Source: Alligator mississippiensis
Lineage: Eukaryota; Chordata; Crocodylia; Alligatoridae
Assembly: GCF_030867095.1 (NCBI RefSeq)
Contig: NC_081831.1
Location: 42,531,319 to 42,595,318, forward strand
Direction of reading: 5' to 3'
DNA length: 64,000 nt
Below are positions 45,388 to 57,135 of this stretch, in pieces. The position numbers and the translations under genes are program-made. Within the stretch, counting starts at the first letter, position 1, and each line of letters opens with the position of its first letter. The notes beneath the pieces are model-generated. The model was given only the letters and a program-made list of their open reading frames with translations, did not search any database and was not told the origin of the DNA.

Positions 45388-47211
45388 CTGCAGGAACAAA
45401 ACAGATCAGTCTCCACGGTGCTTACAGAGCCGGATGAACATTATATTACTTATCTGCTAACTGTTAACTCTGACATCTTTGCATGAAAAGCTGGTAAAGC
45501 AATCCCACGCGCTCCTTTCCCACCTCCACCAAATACTCATGCAGTGGCAGGTCTGCAAAGGTCAGGCCCAACCCTCAATGCTACGTTTGAATATTGTAAC
45601 TGGGTGGGACAGACCTGCCCAGATCTCTATGGTAAACATGCAACACACTTCTCTCTGATCTCTCTAATACTTCTCTTGTACCTGCAATTTCAACTGGACC
45701 CAACCCAATCTAACTCTTAAATCAGATCTGCTGTTATTAGTGGACCACATAACAGAGTGATATTATGCCAGTTGGACAATAGAGTGTTTCCCAATTGGCC
45801 TGCTAGGATTCTATGGTCACACCAAAAACCCTTTGCTGTGAAGAGGAGCTGATATGGTGACCACAGGGAACTGTTCAGCTCTTGTTAACAATATTAAAAA
45901 AACAACTAACTCCACAAGTGAGGTTAGGGCACCAAGTGTCACACATTGAAATGTACAGTCCTCTTTATGATTTCACTGCTGTTGACAGCTTTCACCCTTA
46001 TTCCAGCCCTGCAACAGCAGCACTGCTAAAACTGAACAAGAATTGCCAGTGTAGAGGAATGTCCATGAAAAGAAAAAGCAGGAGGCAAGGTTGGGGCTTT
46101 GATTAGACTCTCAGCCAAAAGAGGGAAGAAAAGCCTTTTTTTTTTTTTAAAGGCTCTTTAAAGATTGAATTTTCAAAGATCAGTATAAAAAGACTTGAAA
46201 TGGTTGCAACCTTTTAGGTCACAAGTTATCAAACTCATCCACCTCTATGGGTTGCTGTGCTGGGCCTGCAGATGAGTCACTGGGCCAGTCTGCAGGTCAC
46301 AGTGGGACCACCTCCATGCTATGTGCTGCATGCCAACTCTACTCCAGGACTGTGCTGCATGCAACTCATGGATTGGACCCAGCGCTGCGCATAGCACAGT
46401 GGGTCAGCCTGGGGTGCGCCCTGCTTGCTGGCTCCAGGGCTGGTCCAGATAGAGCCCCAGGACATCTGCAAGTAAAGCCAGTGCAAGAGACCAGTCTGGA
46501 GGTGCAACTCATGCTGCCCATACTTGGGATCCATTGTGCTGTATTCAGTGAGCTGCAGGGCCACCACATGCTGTATGCAGCACAGGGGGCCAGCGCAGAG
46601 CATGCACTGCATGAAGAGCCCTGCCAGACTAGCCCTATCCTCTTGTCTCTAGCACAGCCCGATCCAGACCAGCCACAGATCTAGCATGTAGAACCTGTCA
46701 GGTGCCACATATAGCACATGCACCTGCCCAACCCCCTGTACTGCATGAGGTGCCAGGTGCAACCCATGCACATGCACCACAAAGGGCTGGGGCCAATTCA
46801 TGCTCCATACAGCACACTGGTTTAGTTCCAAGACCCACAGAATGAACTGTATGGCTTCATGGGCCGGATCCAGCCCATGGGCCGGATCCAGCCCATGGGC
46901 CATATGTTTGACACCCGTACTTCAGGGTCTTGCTGCTTCATGTTTTAGTGCGTGTATTATGCATGTCATTATCAACAGCACCCACATCCTCCCTGACTTA
47001 AATAAAAAATGAAAAAAAACCCAGACAACTGCCCTTATCCATACCTTGGAATGCAGCAGCTATCCTCTGTGCCAGAAAACTATCTAGCATCTAATCAGGG
47101 ATAGCTTCTTTAAACTATTACGACAAAAGAAATTACATGTCCCACTACAAATAGAAACTGCTCTCAGGCAAATGCATCTTCTTGGAATGGCAACAGCAGT
47201 AAGATACTTAC
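45388..47211 (-). other. CENPI intron
   Basis: A 1.8 kb intron with GTAAGT donor next to 47212. It holds a hAT-like element at 46219-46918. Nothing else was recognised. Confidence 0.65.
46219..46918. mobile_element. hAT-like element (~700 bp)
   Basis: The right end, reversed, reads ACGGGTGTCAAACATATGGCCC and the left end carries GTTATCAAACTCATCC, an imperfect inverted repeat. An 18-bp unit (CATGGGCCGGATCCAGCC) is repeated twice at 46859-46900. I could not confirm an 8-bp target duplication. Internal open frames are non-coding. Confidence 0.55.
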
Positions 47212-47347
47212 TGTTTCATAGAAGTCCAGAATAAAGTGAAGCAGGAAAGTAGCATTGCTTTCCAAGCGCAGTGCCACAGCACAGAGCTGCCCTACAAAAT
47301 GGATTAGCTCAGCTACACAATTGACCAGTCCAGAAAGGGTGGTGTTC
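47212..47347 (-). CDS. CENPI: CENPI exon (136 nt)
   Basis: Acceptor CCTGCTATAG, donor GAAACA|GTAAGT. It reads NTTLSGLVNCVAELIHFVGQ, LCAVALRLESNATFLLHFIL, DFYET. Human has MRLESNNTFLLHFILDFYEK. Confidence 0.97.
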
Positions 47348-48899
47348 CTATAGCAGGATGAAGGACAGACAGACGGACAATGTTAACACACTTCTTTCCA
47401 GATTTTGAACAATGTTGAGGAGAAGCAAGCAAAATGATATGAAGGGAACTGTATGCAGGTAGCAATGTGAACTGAAATTCAGTATTTACTGGATGTATTC
47501 AACAAAACACTTACCCAAAATAATACCAACATAGGTAACTCATCACTACTGCAGGGATCTTGACTTTTCAATTCTAAGATTTTAGAACACTTAAATTCTC
47601 AGTTAACAGAGATTTTAGCATTTTTCATTCAATTATATGTTCCTGATGTCTAGCTTGGTAAGATAGAACAATCTACTTGCTTTGTATTTCTAAAGTATGT
47701 TGGAATATTTCTTACTCTGAGAAGTGAAGCAGCCTTAGGAGTCAAGAAGAAAGGTATGTGAATCCTACCTCAGAAGTACTTTGAACAACTTATACTACAA
47801 TCTAGAGAGTATAGAAGTCTAGACAATTGTTTTTTTTCCCCTAAGTTTACAAAATATTATTTCCACATGGAGAATTTAGACTGAAAAAAGGTCTTTGGTG
47901 AGGGCTGCACTAAGCAGAATTGAGTAAAAAGGGATTTTTGAGCTCACAAAAAAGCACTATGCAGTAAAGCCCCAAAACACCAAATAATACCTATAAAACA
48001 ATGCTCCAGATGTAGCTCATATATTGGTGTCTTCGTTTTAGTTTGGGGACTACAATACTGAACACATGCAAGAAATTGACATGACTAAATATGTGAGTGT
48101 ACAGCAGGATACAAGCTATGAATAACATTTGGTGCAAAGAACAGAAATCTCAGTATTATTTATATGAATGCTGTGTGACATTTACTTGCCTATGTCTATA
48201 CTGAATGCAGCATGAGCCCAGATTTACTTCCTGCCCAAAGCCCTCTGTGTAGGAGAATATTAAGAACAATGATTTGGACTAAATTAATGACCTAGTTCAT
48301 AAACCATACCAAGTGAGAGAACCCTGCCTGTGACTTACTAGTTAACCTCTCTTTGGGGTAAGGGAAGGGGAGGAATTCTAGAGGAGAGCAAACTGGTACA
48401 GAAGGACTCGAAGTCTGGTGGGGATACAAGGTGGAAACCGCAAGCCAGCATAGTATCTCCTCCAACCAATTACTGTGTTCTGTTGACAAATGTTGTTTTG
48501 AAAAAGATTGTATTGTATCCCTGAATAAAAAACTCCTAAGAAGATAACCAGAATGATTAACTCCTCCAGGAAACCAAGGCAAGTTGCTGTAGCTTCTAGC
48601 CTAGAGTGGGAGAGTAATGGGATTCCCCTTTGGAGTTATTTAGAGGCTCAAGACCTATCACTAGAGAAAGTGCATTGGTGACACGTTGCAGAGGAGTAAA
48701 AAAGCATAACCCAGTGTTATCTGTGACACAAACAGAAATGCTTGTAAAGGAATTCAGAGGATTCACAACTGAGTTAACATTCAGTAAAGCAAGAGCAGTT
48801 CTAACTGTCCACCCAGCTTTATGCCACTTATAAGAAGTGGGATATTTTTATGCACCATGCATACAATCAGTGCATTGTATACATTTCAGATGAACTTAC
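47348..48899 (-). other. CENPI intron
   Basis: A 1.55 kb AT-rich intron with GTAAGTTC donor next to 48900. No repeats were recognised. Confidence 0.7.
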
Positions 48900-48997
48900 A
48901 AAGGACTTATTTCAGAATTAGACTCCATATCCAACTGCATCACATGCCAATTCAACCAGTTCTGCAACAGCTCCTTCAGGCTCTCAAGAACACTGCA
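48900..48997 (-). CDS. CENPI: CENPI exon (98 nt)
   Basis: Acceptor CTCCTCCAG, donor CCTTT|GTAAGT. It reads CSVLESLKELLQNWLNWHVM, QLDMESNSEISP plus two bases of Leu. Human has CSVLQSLKELLQNWLLWLSMD. Confidence 0.97.
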
Positions 48998-49262
48998 CTG
49001 GAGGAGGGAAAGAAAATGACAGATTAGCACACAGGGAGCAGTATTAAGCTAATTAAAATATTTCATCAGACCCAATGCTTACTGGACAGTTTCAGATGCA
49101 GTTTATCAGGACCTCAAGAAAGATTACAGAGACAACTGGCTGAAGCCCAGGTTGTCTGAGGAGGTTGGAGTATCACCAAGGGCACTCAACGTCCAGCCTG
49201 TAGACCAAGGTCAGAAGAATCTCCACAGAATCACCTCCCCAACACATTCTAATTTTCTAAAG

Positions 49263-51295
49263 CAGGCAACCCACAGCATGTCACATGAAGCCATTTTGCT
49301 CAGCATGCCACAGTTGGCCTGGACTCTGGGCAGGCCCCTGCTACCAGCCACGGAGCCCATGGCTGCTGCAGGTGGTAGGCAGGCAGCAAGCAAGCAGCTG
49401 CACTGGGATCTGTGGAGCCCTGGCCAGGTTCATTGGCAGCACCAGGCACCCAGGAAAAAGCCAACTTGCTAAATGGGTACTTTGCATCAGTTTTTCACCA
49501 GTCCCATGGGATGCCCCTGCCCATTTTTGGACAGGGAGGCCTGGGTGAGGGAGATTCCTTACCCTCCATTAATGCTGACCTTGTGAAGGAACACCTTGAG
49601 AGGCTGGATACCTTCAGGTTAGCCGGCCCTGACAATTTACATCCCAGGGTACTCAAGGAGCTGGCTAGCATCATAATTCAGCCCCGGCACAGATCTTTGA
49701 GAACTCCTGGTGCTCTGGTGAAAGGCCTGATGACTGGAAGAGGGCCAATGTGGTGCCTATCTTCAAGAAAGAGAGGAAAGTGGATCTGGCAAACTATAGG
49801 CCCATCAGCCTGACCTCTATCCTGGGGAAGGTCTGAGAAAAGATTATCAAAGAGGCCATTCTTAACAGACTGGCCGATGGCAACATCCTGAGGGATAGCC
49901 AGCGCGGGTTTGCTGCGGGTAGGTCTTGGCTAACCAATCTTATTTCCTTCTACGACCAGGTGACCTATCACCTGGACACAGGAGAAGAGACTGATGTCAT
50001 ATATCTTGACTTTAAAAAGCCTTTGATCTGGTACCCCATGATCACCTCTTAGCAAAACTGGCTAACTGCGGCCTCGGCCTCACCACAATCCGCTGGCTGG
50101 GGAATTGGCTCCATGGTAGAACCCAGAGGGTGGTGGTTGATGGAAGTCAATCATCATGGTTCACTGTAACCAGTGGGGTCCCTCAAGGCTCTATCCTTAG
50201 GCCTATACTATTTAACATCTTCATTAATAATGTGGACATTGGTGTCAGAATCGGATGGGCCAAGTTTGATGACGGCACCAAACTCTGGGGTAAAGTGTCC
50301 ACACACAGCCAGGAGGATAATCCAGGCTGACCTTGACAGGCTCAGGAAATGGGCAGACAAGAACCTGATGGTGTTAACACCAAAAAATGCAAGGTTCTCC
50401 ACCTTGGGGAAAAAAACCTGCAGCATGCTTATAGGCTTGGCAGTGGTATGTTGGCTAGCACTATGGATGAAAGGGACTTAGGGGTCATGATTGACCACAA
50501 GATGAACATGAGCCTTCAACATGATGCTGCAGCTAGTAAAGCGAGCAAAATGCTGGCTTGCATCCATAGATGTTTCTCAAGCAAATCCCAGGACAACATT
50601 CTCCTGTTGTACTTGGCCTTGGTGAGGCCGCAGCTGGAGTACTGTATCCAGTTTTGGGCTCCACAATTCAAAAAGGATGTGGAGAAGCTTGAGAGAGTAC
50701 AGAGGAGAGCCACACACATGATCAAGTCAGGAAAACAGACCTTATGATGAGAGGCTGAGAGCCATTGGACTCTTCAGCCTAGAAAAGCGCAGGCTCAGGG
50801 GTGATCTGGTGGCCACCTTAAGTTTATCAGGGTGCTCACCAGGATCTGGGGGGGAATATCTGTTCACCAGAGCGCCCCAAGGGATGGCAAGGTAAAACTC
50901 CTCCATGACTGTTTCAGGCTGGACATAAGGAAGAACTTCTTTACTGTCCGAGCCCCCAAGGTGTGGAATAAACTGCCACTGGAGGTGGTTCAAGCACCTA
51001 CTTTGAACACCTTCAAGAGACATTTGGATGTTTATCTTGCTGGGATCCTATTATCCCTGCTGACTTCCTGCCCCTGGGGAAGGGGGCTGGACTTGATCTT
51101 CCGAGGTCCCTTCCAACCCTAGTGTCTATGAATGTGCCTCGGGGCAGACAGCAAGTAAGGGGCCGGGGATGCAATGTCACAACAAGGATCGGGCCCCTTG
51201 TGGCTCCCCTGTCATCCACCCTGGCACACCAACATCTTACAAGTCAAAGTTGCAGGATTTTTTGGCACTCTGCTGAAAAACGTTGCCAACCCCTG
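49263..51295. mobile_element. hAT-like element interrupted by CR1
   Basis: The right end, reversed, reads CAGGGGTTGGCAACGTTTTTC and the left end starts CAGGCAACCCACAGC. The flanks TTCTAAAG (49255-49262) and CTCTAGAC (51296-51303) agree at 5 of 8 bases, a weak target duplication. Non-CR1 element sequence lies at 49263-49440 and 51130-51295. Confidence 0.55.
49440..51130 (+). mobile_element. CR1 LINE copy nested in hAT element
   Basis: The ORF2 pieces in + frames are LLNGYFASVF, LDTFRLAGPDNLHPRVLKEL, VTSGVPQGSILRPILFN, LARVRPQLEYCIQFWAPQF-type and FRLDIRKNFFTVRAPKVWN. The 3' end finishes CCCTTCCAACCCTAGTGTCTATGAATG. Several stops and frame changes break ORF2. It is 5'-truncated. Confidence 0.9.
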
Positions 51296-51416
51296 CTCTA
51301 GACCCATGCCAAGACTTGAATCAGGAATATCCATTATGCTATCAATAGATTCAAATTAGTAAGGACAGAAATACAAACTAGAAACATGTGTTGCCAGCAT
51401 AATGGCCTTAAATTAC

Positions 51417-51481
51417 CTTAAAATATAGGGATGATGTGAAAAACAGCTGTGCCAAGGGCTCACAAAGGTATGGCTTCACTT
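51417..51481 (-). CDS. CENPI: CENPI exon (65 nt)
   Basis: Acceptor CATTTCAG, donor TTTAAG|GTAATT. It starts with AA completing Glu, then VKPYLCEPLAQLFFTSSLYF K. Human has EVKPLLFDHLAQLFFTSTIYFK. Confidence 0.96.
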
Positions 51482-51574
51482 CTGAAATGAAAGAGAAGTA
51501 AAAAGATATCTGTACAAGAATTCAAGCCACCCTGCCTAGATATAGCCTATGCTCATTCAGTCTGCCTCACACAC

Positions 51575-51692
51575 CTGAAAAGCTATTGAGAGGGATCCAG
51601 CTCACCAGCCTGAGAACTTGTAATCGACAGCAGGAACCATCCCAGAGGGGAAGGCTTTTATATAGGAATTCTTCACAGGAAGAGATTCCCTC
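51575..51692 (-). CDS. CENPI: CENPI exon (118 nt)
   Basis: Acceptor GCTTTGCAG, donor TTTTCAG|GTGTGTGAGG. It reads EGISSCEEFLYKSLPLWDGS, CCRLQVLRLVSWIPLNSFS plus one base. Human has EAFLYKSLPLWDGLCCRSQFLQ then LVSWIPFSSFS. An internal CTG|GTGAGC at 51600-51608 mimics a donor; conserved VSWIP coding beyond it shows that the exon continues to 51575. The intron to the next exon is only 93 bases (51482-51574). Confidence 0.96.
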
Positions 51693-52000
51693 CTGCAAAG
51701 CACAAGATTAAAACATTAAAAAAGTTAATCTCAAAAGCCTGTCCCTTGTCCTCCTTCCTTCCATGGTTTACTTTAGAGAAGAACAGGGGCCACCCAGCTC
51801 ACCAGGATGCTAGTTAACAAGTACACTTTCAAAATTATCATACATCCAGAAGAAGGGGTCAGTTTAGGAATCTTCACTTGCTCTTTGAACAGATTTTTAC
51901 TCGTTTTGTCTCTCATGGATGCCACAGGAAATGGACAATCCCCAGTGCATCCTAAGGAAAAAAAATCAAGGAAGCTAAGGTTCTTCAATAGGCCGGTTAC

Positions 52001-52092
52001 CTGCAAGAAACACTCTGCTTTGTAGACAGTATCCAGGAAGTCTTTGAAGTCTTCTTCATATAGCTGATTATCTACCTTGCACCAGATGCACT
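52001..52092 (-). CDS. CENPI: CENPI exon (92 nt)
   Basis: Acceptor TTTGGTTTAG, donor TTGCAG|GTAACC. Two bases complete Glu, then CIWCKVDNQLYEEDFKDFL, DTVYKAECFLQ. Human has CIWYKVNNYEHGKEFTNFLD. The intron to the exon at 51692 is 308 bases and shows nothing special. Confidence 0.96.
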
Positions 52093-52312
52093 CTAAACCA
52101 AAGAGAATATTGTATTGGATCAGAACATAGAAGATTCACACAAACAGAAGCAGATTACAAAATCCTCTTCCCTGGATGGTTACCGTTAAACATCAACTGT
52201 ATTTTTTCAGCTACATATGCATGTACAGTTAAGTACCATCACCAAAATAGGAAAAATACAGCTTCAGATACCCCTTTCCTCCCCACCAAGCCTGGTAATA
52301 TTAAGTTTCTAC

Positions 52313-52433
52313 CTTCTTGAAGAGCCTGGCCCATCCAGTAGTTAAGCCGCAGGTATATAGATTCATCTTTGATACAATTAATGTAATGAAGCAACAAAGG
52401 ATTCCTTAGCACTGAACTCATTCGGGAAGGAAA
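52313..52433 (-). CDS. CENPI: CENPI exon (121 nt)
   Basis: Acceptor TTTCTTTCAG, donor GAAG|GTAGAAAC. It reads FPSRMSSVLRNPLLLHYINC, IKDESIYLRLNYWMGQALQE plus one base. Human has SVLNNSLLLHYINCVRDEP. Confidence 0.97.
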
Positions 52434-52709
52434 CTGAAAGAAACCAGGATAACCAGCTATTGAATCTTTATTTCTGAAATTGCCAACACAAAGCTGATGC
52501 TATCAGAATTGTCCAATCTCTCTGATCCAAAGTGCCCAAACACACAAGACAGTTGGAACCAAAGCTTTCATAACACTGTGCACTAAACCCTACATGTTTT
52601 GTTGGGGTTGAGCAACATATGCACTGCTCCCTATAAGGTCATGGGCACAATACATGGTTACATCTCACCTGCATATGCATGCCCATGCTGAGGCCTTCCT
52701 GCCACTCAC

Positions 52710-52874
52710 CTCTAGGCAGTGGATGTTCTGTAGGAGTTGAGAGAATGTACAGAGTTTCTCCAATGGAAAGGATTCAGTGGGACTGAATATGTCAACATGG
52801 CTGACCTCCTTGCTCACAGTTGTGTTACTTGTACTGCTGCTACTTGCAGGCAAAATCAACGGAGTATTCCATTT
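52710..52874 (-). CDS. CENPI: CENPI exon (165 nt)
   Basis: Acceptor CTGTCTAG, donor CTAGAG|GTGAGT. It reads KWNTPLILPASSSSTSNTTV, a Ser/Thr-rich variable part, then SPTESFPLEKLCTFSQLLQN and IHCLE. Human has FPLEQLQSFPQLLQNIHCLE. Confidence 0.97.
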
Positions 52875-54060
52875 CTAGACAGATTGGAAATCAAAATTAA
52901 CAGCAGCAAGTAGGACTCCAACATAATCATTCAGATAAATGCAGGTATACCCCAAATTATTTTACTACCCTGCAAAATACAATACACTTATAATCCCAGG
53001 CATTTCAGGCAGTGCATTATCATCAGGGATCCTGGTTTTCTGTTTAAAATGTGAAATAGTCTGATAAAAAAAAAATCCCAAATTCTTTAGATTAACACCC
53101 CCCGCCCTCCAATCAGCATTTTTCTGCAATTAAAATGAAATACCACTATCTCTATATAGGTATCAGTTGAACACTATGTTTTATTGATACATTTACAATT
53201 TTAAGCAATTTGGAAGCCTACCAGTGCCTCAATCATTATAACAAAATAAATTTTAAATACCTATATATTTTGGTGTTTGATTTTTTATCATGGAAAATAA
53301 GAGCTCCCCCTGCCCCCTTTGCTCACCAAAATGTGGGTCCAGCTGCAGATGTTCATTACAGAGAAAGCTACTATTTTACCCCACTGTTCTGTGGTGATGA
53401 GCAGCCTTGATATGTTGGTGTCTTGCCCATGCTATTGCCCCACACACCCAAGCCACAGCCCTGCTAATGCCCCTCACTCCTGACCTACAGCCCTCCAGCC
53501 CTGCCGGAGCCTCTCACTCCAGACCTGCTGCCCTCCACCCCCAGGCCCTAACCCCCTAGAGGAAGGGGGTGAGTGTGTGGGGAAGGGGTGTGTGGTCCAG
53601 CCAGGCTGCAGCCCTGCAACCTTGCTGTGGGCACTGAAATCTGGGGAGGCAGGTGACCTCCCACCCTGGAACCCTGCCACATCACCTGTGCTCCCCAATG
53701 CATTGCCTTTGCTCCCTGCCTCCCCCTCACAAACTTACCTGGAGGGAGCTTCCCTCCACAACACTGCCTGGCTATCACATGCATGTGGCACCCTCTGCCC
53801 CCAGCCCCAAGCAGCCCCTTGCAGGCTAGAAGGTCTGCAAGGGGAAACCTACGTTTTCTTGGGTTTCCGTGTTCTTCTCCTTTAAAGGAGAAAATCCATA
53901 TTTTTCTGCAGGAAATTGAAAACCCAGATCCCCGATTATTTATTATACCCCATTAAATTATACTGCCTTTCCCTATGCCCTAGTCAGATCCTGGTTCCTA
54001 CCTTTTTCTAGGATTCAACATAGAACAGCTCTAGAAATTGTTTGACTTCCCATAACCTAC
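52875..54060 (-). other. CENPI intron
   Basis: A 1.2 kb intron with donor GTAGGT next to 54061, mostly occupied by the 911-bp hAT-like element at 53024-53934. Confidence 0.7.
53024..53934. mobile_element. 911-bp hAT-like element, family X long copy
   Basis: The left end is CAGGGATCCTGGTTTTCTGTT and the right end, reversed, is CGGGGATCTGGGTTTTCAATT. Flanks ATTATCAT and ATTATTTA agree at 6 of 8 bases. The left part (TCCCAAATTCTTTAGATTAACACCCCC, then ATTAAAATGAAATACCACTATC) matches one half of the 187-bp element at 32083-32269. The middle is GC-rich (53280-53850). No transposase was seen. Confidence 0.75.
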
Positions 54061-54189
54061 CCTCTTCCGGGACTGAAGGCGAGTTGGACCTAGAATCAGT
54101 TGCTGAGATACTGGAGAAGTTCTCTGGTTTCTTTGCCTTACACCGTTGATTGCTGCTTTCCACAGGCTTTCTGAGTTCTTAAAGTAGGT
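54061..54189 (-). CDS. CENPI: CENPI exon (129 nt)
   Basis: Acceptor GTGCTTTTCAG, donor AAGAGG|GTAGGT. It reads TYFKNSESLWKAAINGVRQR, NQRTSPVSQQLILGPTRLQS, RKR. Human has IYFKNSENLWKTALLAVKQRN and LGPANVRPLKRK. Confidence 0.96.
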
Positions 54190-55771
54190 CTGAAAAGCAC
54201 AAGCCAGATACGTGTGAGGTTAAATTTAAAAAAGTGACAGAAAAATTAGTTTCTATTTTGATACATATCACTGTAATGACTTCTATGTGCTCTGTTGTAA
54301 CAGCTGGGCTTGACAGTCCAGGAGGTGCTAGGTTTCTGACAGTGCAGCATTACTTTTATCACCGTGCAACTACAATCCACAAGAGATATTGACTTTTCTA
54401 AAGCTTTTGCCCTCTCTCAGACGTCAGAAAACAAGGTCACAAAGGTTTCAAACGCATGAGAACTTGCATCTGTTTAAAAATTCTCATACTGTTATTTTTA
54501 TCTATTGATAGAGACAGGATCTAAACAATGCGTTAATTAAAACCTGCCCAAGCATTTGGGTGCATTTATAATGGAGCCCCCAAGACATTCAGGAACAGTG
54601 AGTCTACCAAATAATTGATCAGGACAATCAGAGCCCATTTAAAAATTAGTTAAATTTCTGGACATCATGGCTGCAAATAAAACTTGAAATAAAAATTTAA
54701 AACAGATTTTTTTCTTGACCAGTCTTCCACCATTTTTATTAAAATCAGTTCTAAACCCTAACCCAGTTCCAACCTTTACATTTAAACTCTTCAACTGGAA
54801 ATATTTTCACTCGGTTTAGAAACACTATTTGTGAACTGGTGGCAAGTGTAGGTTCAGACAAGGCCCAACTCTGGAAATTAAATGTCAGACCATCTCCCAT
54901 GCTTTGGTAGGTGACAAAACCTCTTACTTCTCCAATTAACAAAAACAATCTGCAGGATAATAAAAACTGCAAAAATAAGTAATGCAAACTGATATAAAAA
55001 CAAACATTACCAGCAATATTCTAACTCCATTTTTAAATATACCCAGAGCTGCCTCAGCCTACCTGAGGTGCACAGAAACCAGGTACCTACAGAATATAGT
55101 CCTGTTTACTACAGAATACTTAAGAAACCTTGACTAAAGTATTTACATGTGCAGTGTAAGTGCACAGCATATCTTATATGCAACTGCATAATTGTGACCA
55201 CAGCATAGACACAATTACAAAATACCACCACATATCCTGTTCCTTCCTTGGAACTCCTCCAAATCAACTCAGTTTTGCCACCATTACCTCTGTATAGCAA
55301 AAACTTAGAACTTAGAAAATTAGGCCCATAAACAAAATCTAAATTTTTATTCTATTCATTGTTTTTTGGCTGCCATTATCATCTGTACTGCAGTTTTTGC
55401 TATGTAGAGGTAATGGTGGCAAAACTAAGAGCATTTGGGCAATACTTAGCAAGCATAGGAAGACATTATTTCCCCAAAACAGAACATATCAAATGGGAAG
55501 GAAATAAACAAGGGAGGACGAAAGTAACAACAATAAGAATGCAGTTCCATAGGCTAGCTGTCTGCCCTTCAGTTCCAAATCATTTACATTTGCTCTTGCT
55601 TCAGTATGGTGAAATGCTAGCAATCCCTATGTAATATTCCTTTTTTGGTGGAAAGAAGAGCCAGAATTATTCTTTCACCATTGTATCACACAGCAAAGCT
55701 GCTTACGTAGAAAGCACAGTACAAATTTGACACTCAACCCTGCCACTTGTAAGATCGACTCCATTGCTCAC
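54190..55771 (-). other. CENPI intron
   Basis: A 1.6 kb AT-rich intron with GTGAGC donor next to 55772. It contains GTAATGGTGGCAAAACT-type sequence in both orientations (55273-55292 and 55407-55425), a loose inverted repeat. Nothing else was recognised. Confidence 0.6.
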
Positions 55772-55861
55772 CTTCATCTTTGCAGGCAAAGTTATGGACA
55801 CCAACGCAGGGTAGAAGAGCTTGTAAAGCGATAGCAAAGCCTGTAGATGAGGCTGCATTCC
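55772..55861 (-). CDS. CENPI: CENPI exon (90 nt)
   Basis: Acceptor TTATTCTAG, donor AAG|GTGAGC. It reads GMQPHLQALLSLYKLFYPAL, VSITLPAKMK. Human has GMQPHLQALLSLYKFFAPAL. Confidence 0.97.
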
Positions 55862-57019
55862 CTAGAATAAGTGAAAGACAGTTAAAATATGCACCAGAGG
55901 ACTAAATACAGCAGCCAAAGAATAGAAAGAAAAACCCAACTGAAAGTCAAAGACTTCCTTTCATACCTCATTAACCAGCCCCACAGTCCTATGTGCAGTT
56001 GAGGATGGAAGGAGAACAAGGAAGAAACAGTAATGGAGGTGAGCGGGGAAAAGGAATTTAAGTCCCAGTCCTAATGATGTAAAGACACTAAACAATCAGA
56101 GATACTATATGATGACCTCTATTTGGCTAAAATGTGCATGGGAATGATTCTACTCTTAAAGCCAATTACATTCTATTAAAGAATGAAAATAGCATCATAC
56201 AGTTAAACTTTCTAGAGTGTTACTGATTTGTTATCAAGTATAAAGAGAATGGAACAGGGTTCTCCAAGTGATATCCTAAAAAAATTGCAAATGTTTGGAG
56301 TTGTTAAAACTTCTTAAAGGCTAGCTGTTATGCGACTGTAACAAATTGTGTATGTTATGGTGGTATGATACTGCATTGACCCTCAACTCCAAGCCTCTTT
56401 CTGATTTAGGGAATGCTCCTTGTCAAGAAATCTCTAGTCTGATAGAGGTTCTACTGGGACCAGACTAGAATCTGCTTTTGAGATAACTCCTTAGAAATAA
56501 TCTGCTTTTGAGATAACTCCCAGCAAACTTTAGTCTTACCCACCCCAGTCCAGACTCTGCAATTACAGCAGAGGACATTTGCTATCTTATGAGATATCTC
56601 CCTTTGGTTTTTAAAATATCATAGGTCCCCGTCTCCATGGAAGGGAACACCTGTACTTATCAACTGCCCTGAAATCCCACTGACCACAGATATGCAATAC
56701 ATTATATAAAACAAAAAACAAAGGCTGTATAATAAATAAAGAGAAGAATAATTATATGTGAAAAAAAATATTTTTGGAAGACAGAACAAAAATCATAAAA
56801 CTAACAGCAAAAAAAAATTTAAAAAATCATACCCTGCTTCCCTAATCAAGAAACAGCTCCTCAAAGATTTCTTCAGTTATATTTCTCAGCCAGCCATCCC
56901 TGCCAGATGTCAGATCATTGACCCAGCCTTTTCCCAACTGGGGACTGCAAGACCAGGAACTTTTTTGACAAGGAGCCTTCTCTAAAGATATCACACTTAC
57001 ATAACTCATTGTTCTGTTC

Positions 57020-57135
57020 CAGGGGGTTAACAATCTATGGCCTGCAACAGGCCCGATTCAGCACATGGCACTGTTTCTCCCAGCTGGCAGGGCAGCTGGG
57101 GGCTTGTGGGGGTTGGATTCCAGTAGTCCAAGTCT
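57020..57135. mobile_element. hAT-like left end fragment
   Basis: CAGGGGGTTAACAATCTATGGCCTGCAACAGGCCC resembles hAT termini of the CAGGGGTGGGCAAACTA.GGCC type. No right end was found. Confidence 0.4.

Larger units (their letters stand above)
48998..51416 (-). other. CENPI intron with nested elements
   Basis: A 2.4 kb intron with donor GTAATTTAAGG next to 51417. It is nearly filled by a hAT-like element (49263-51295) that holds a CR1 copy (49440-51130). Confidence 0.7.

Noticed and set aside
51606-51692. CENPI exon ending at 51606
   Set aside because: The donor-like GTGAGC is coding: VSWIPLNSFS beyond it matches human and restores the phase for the next exon.
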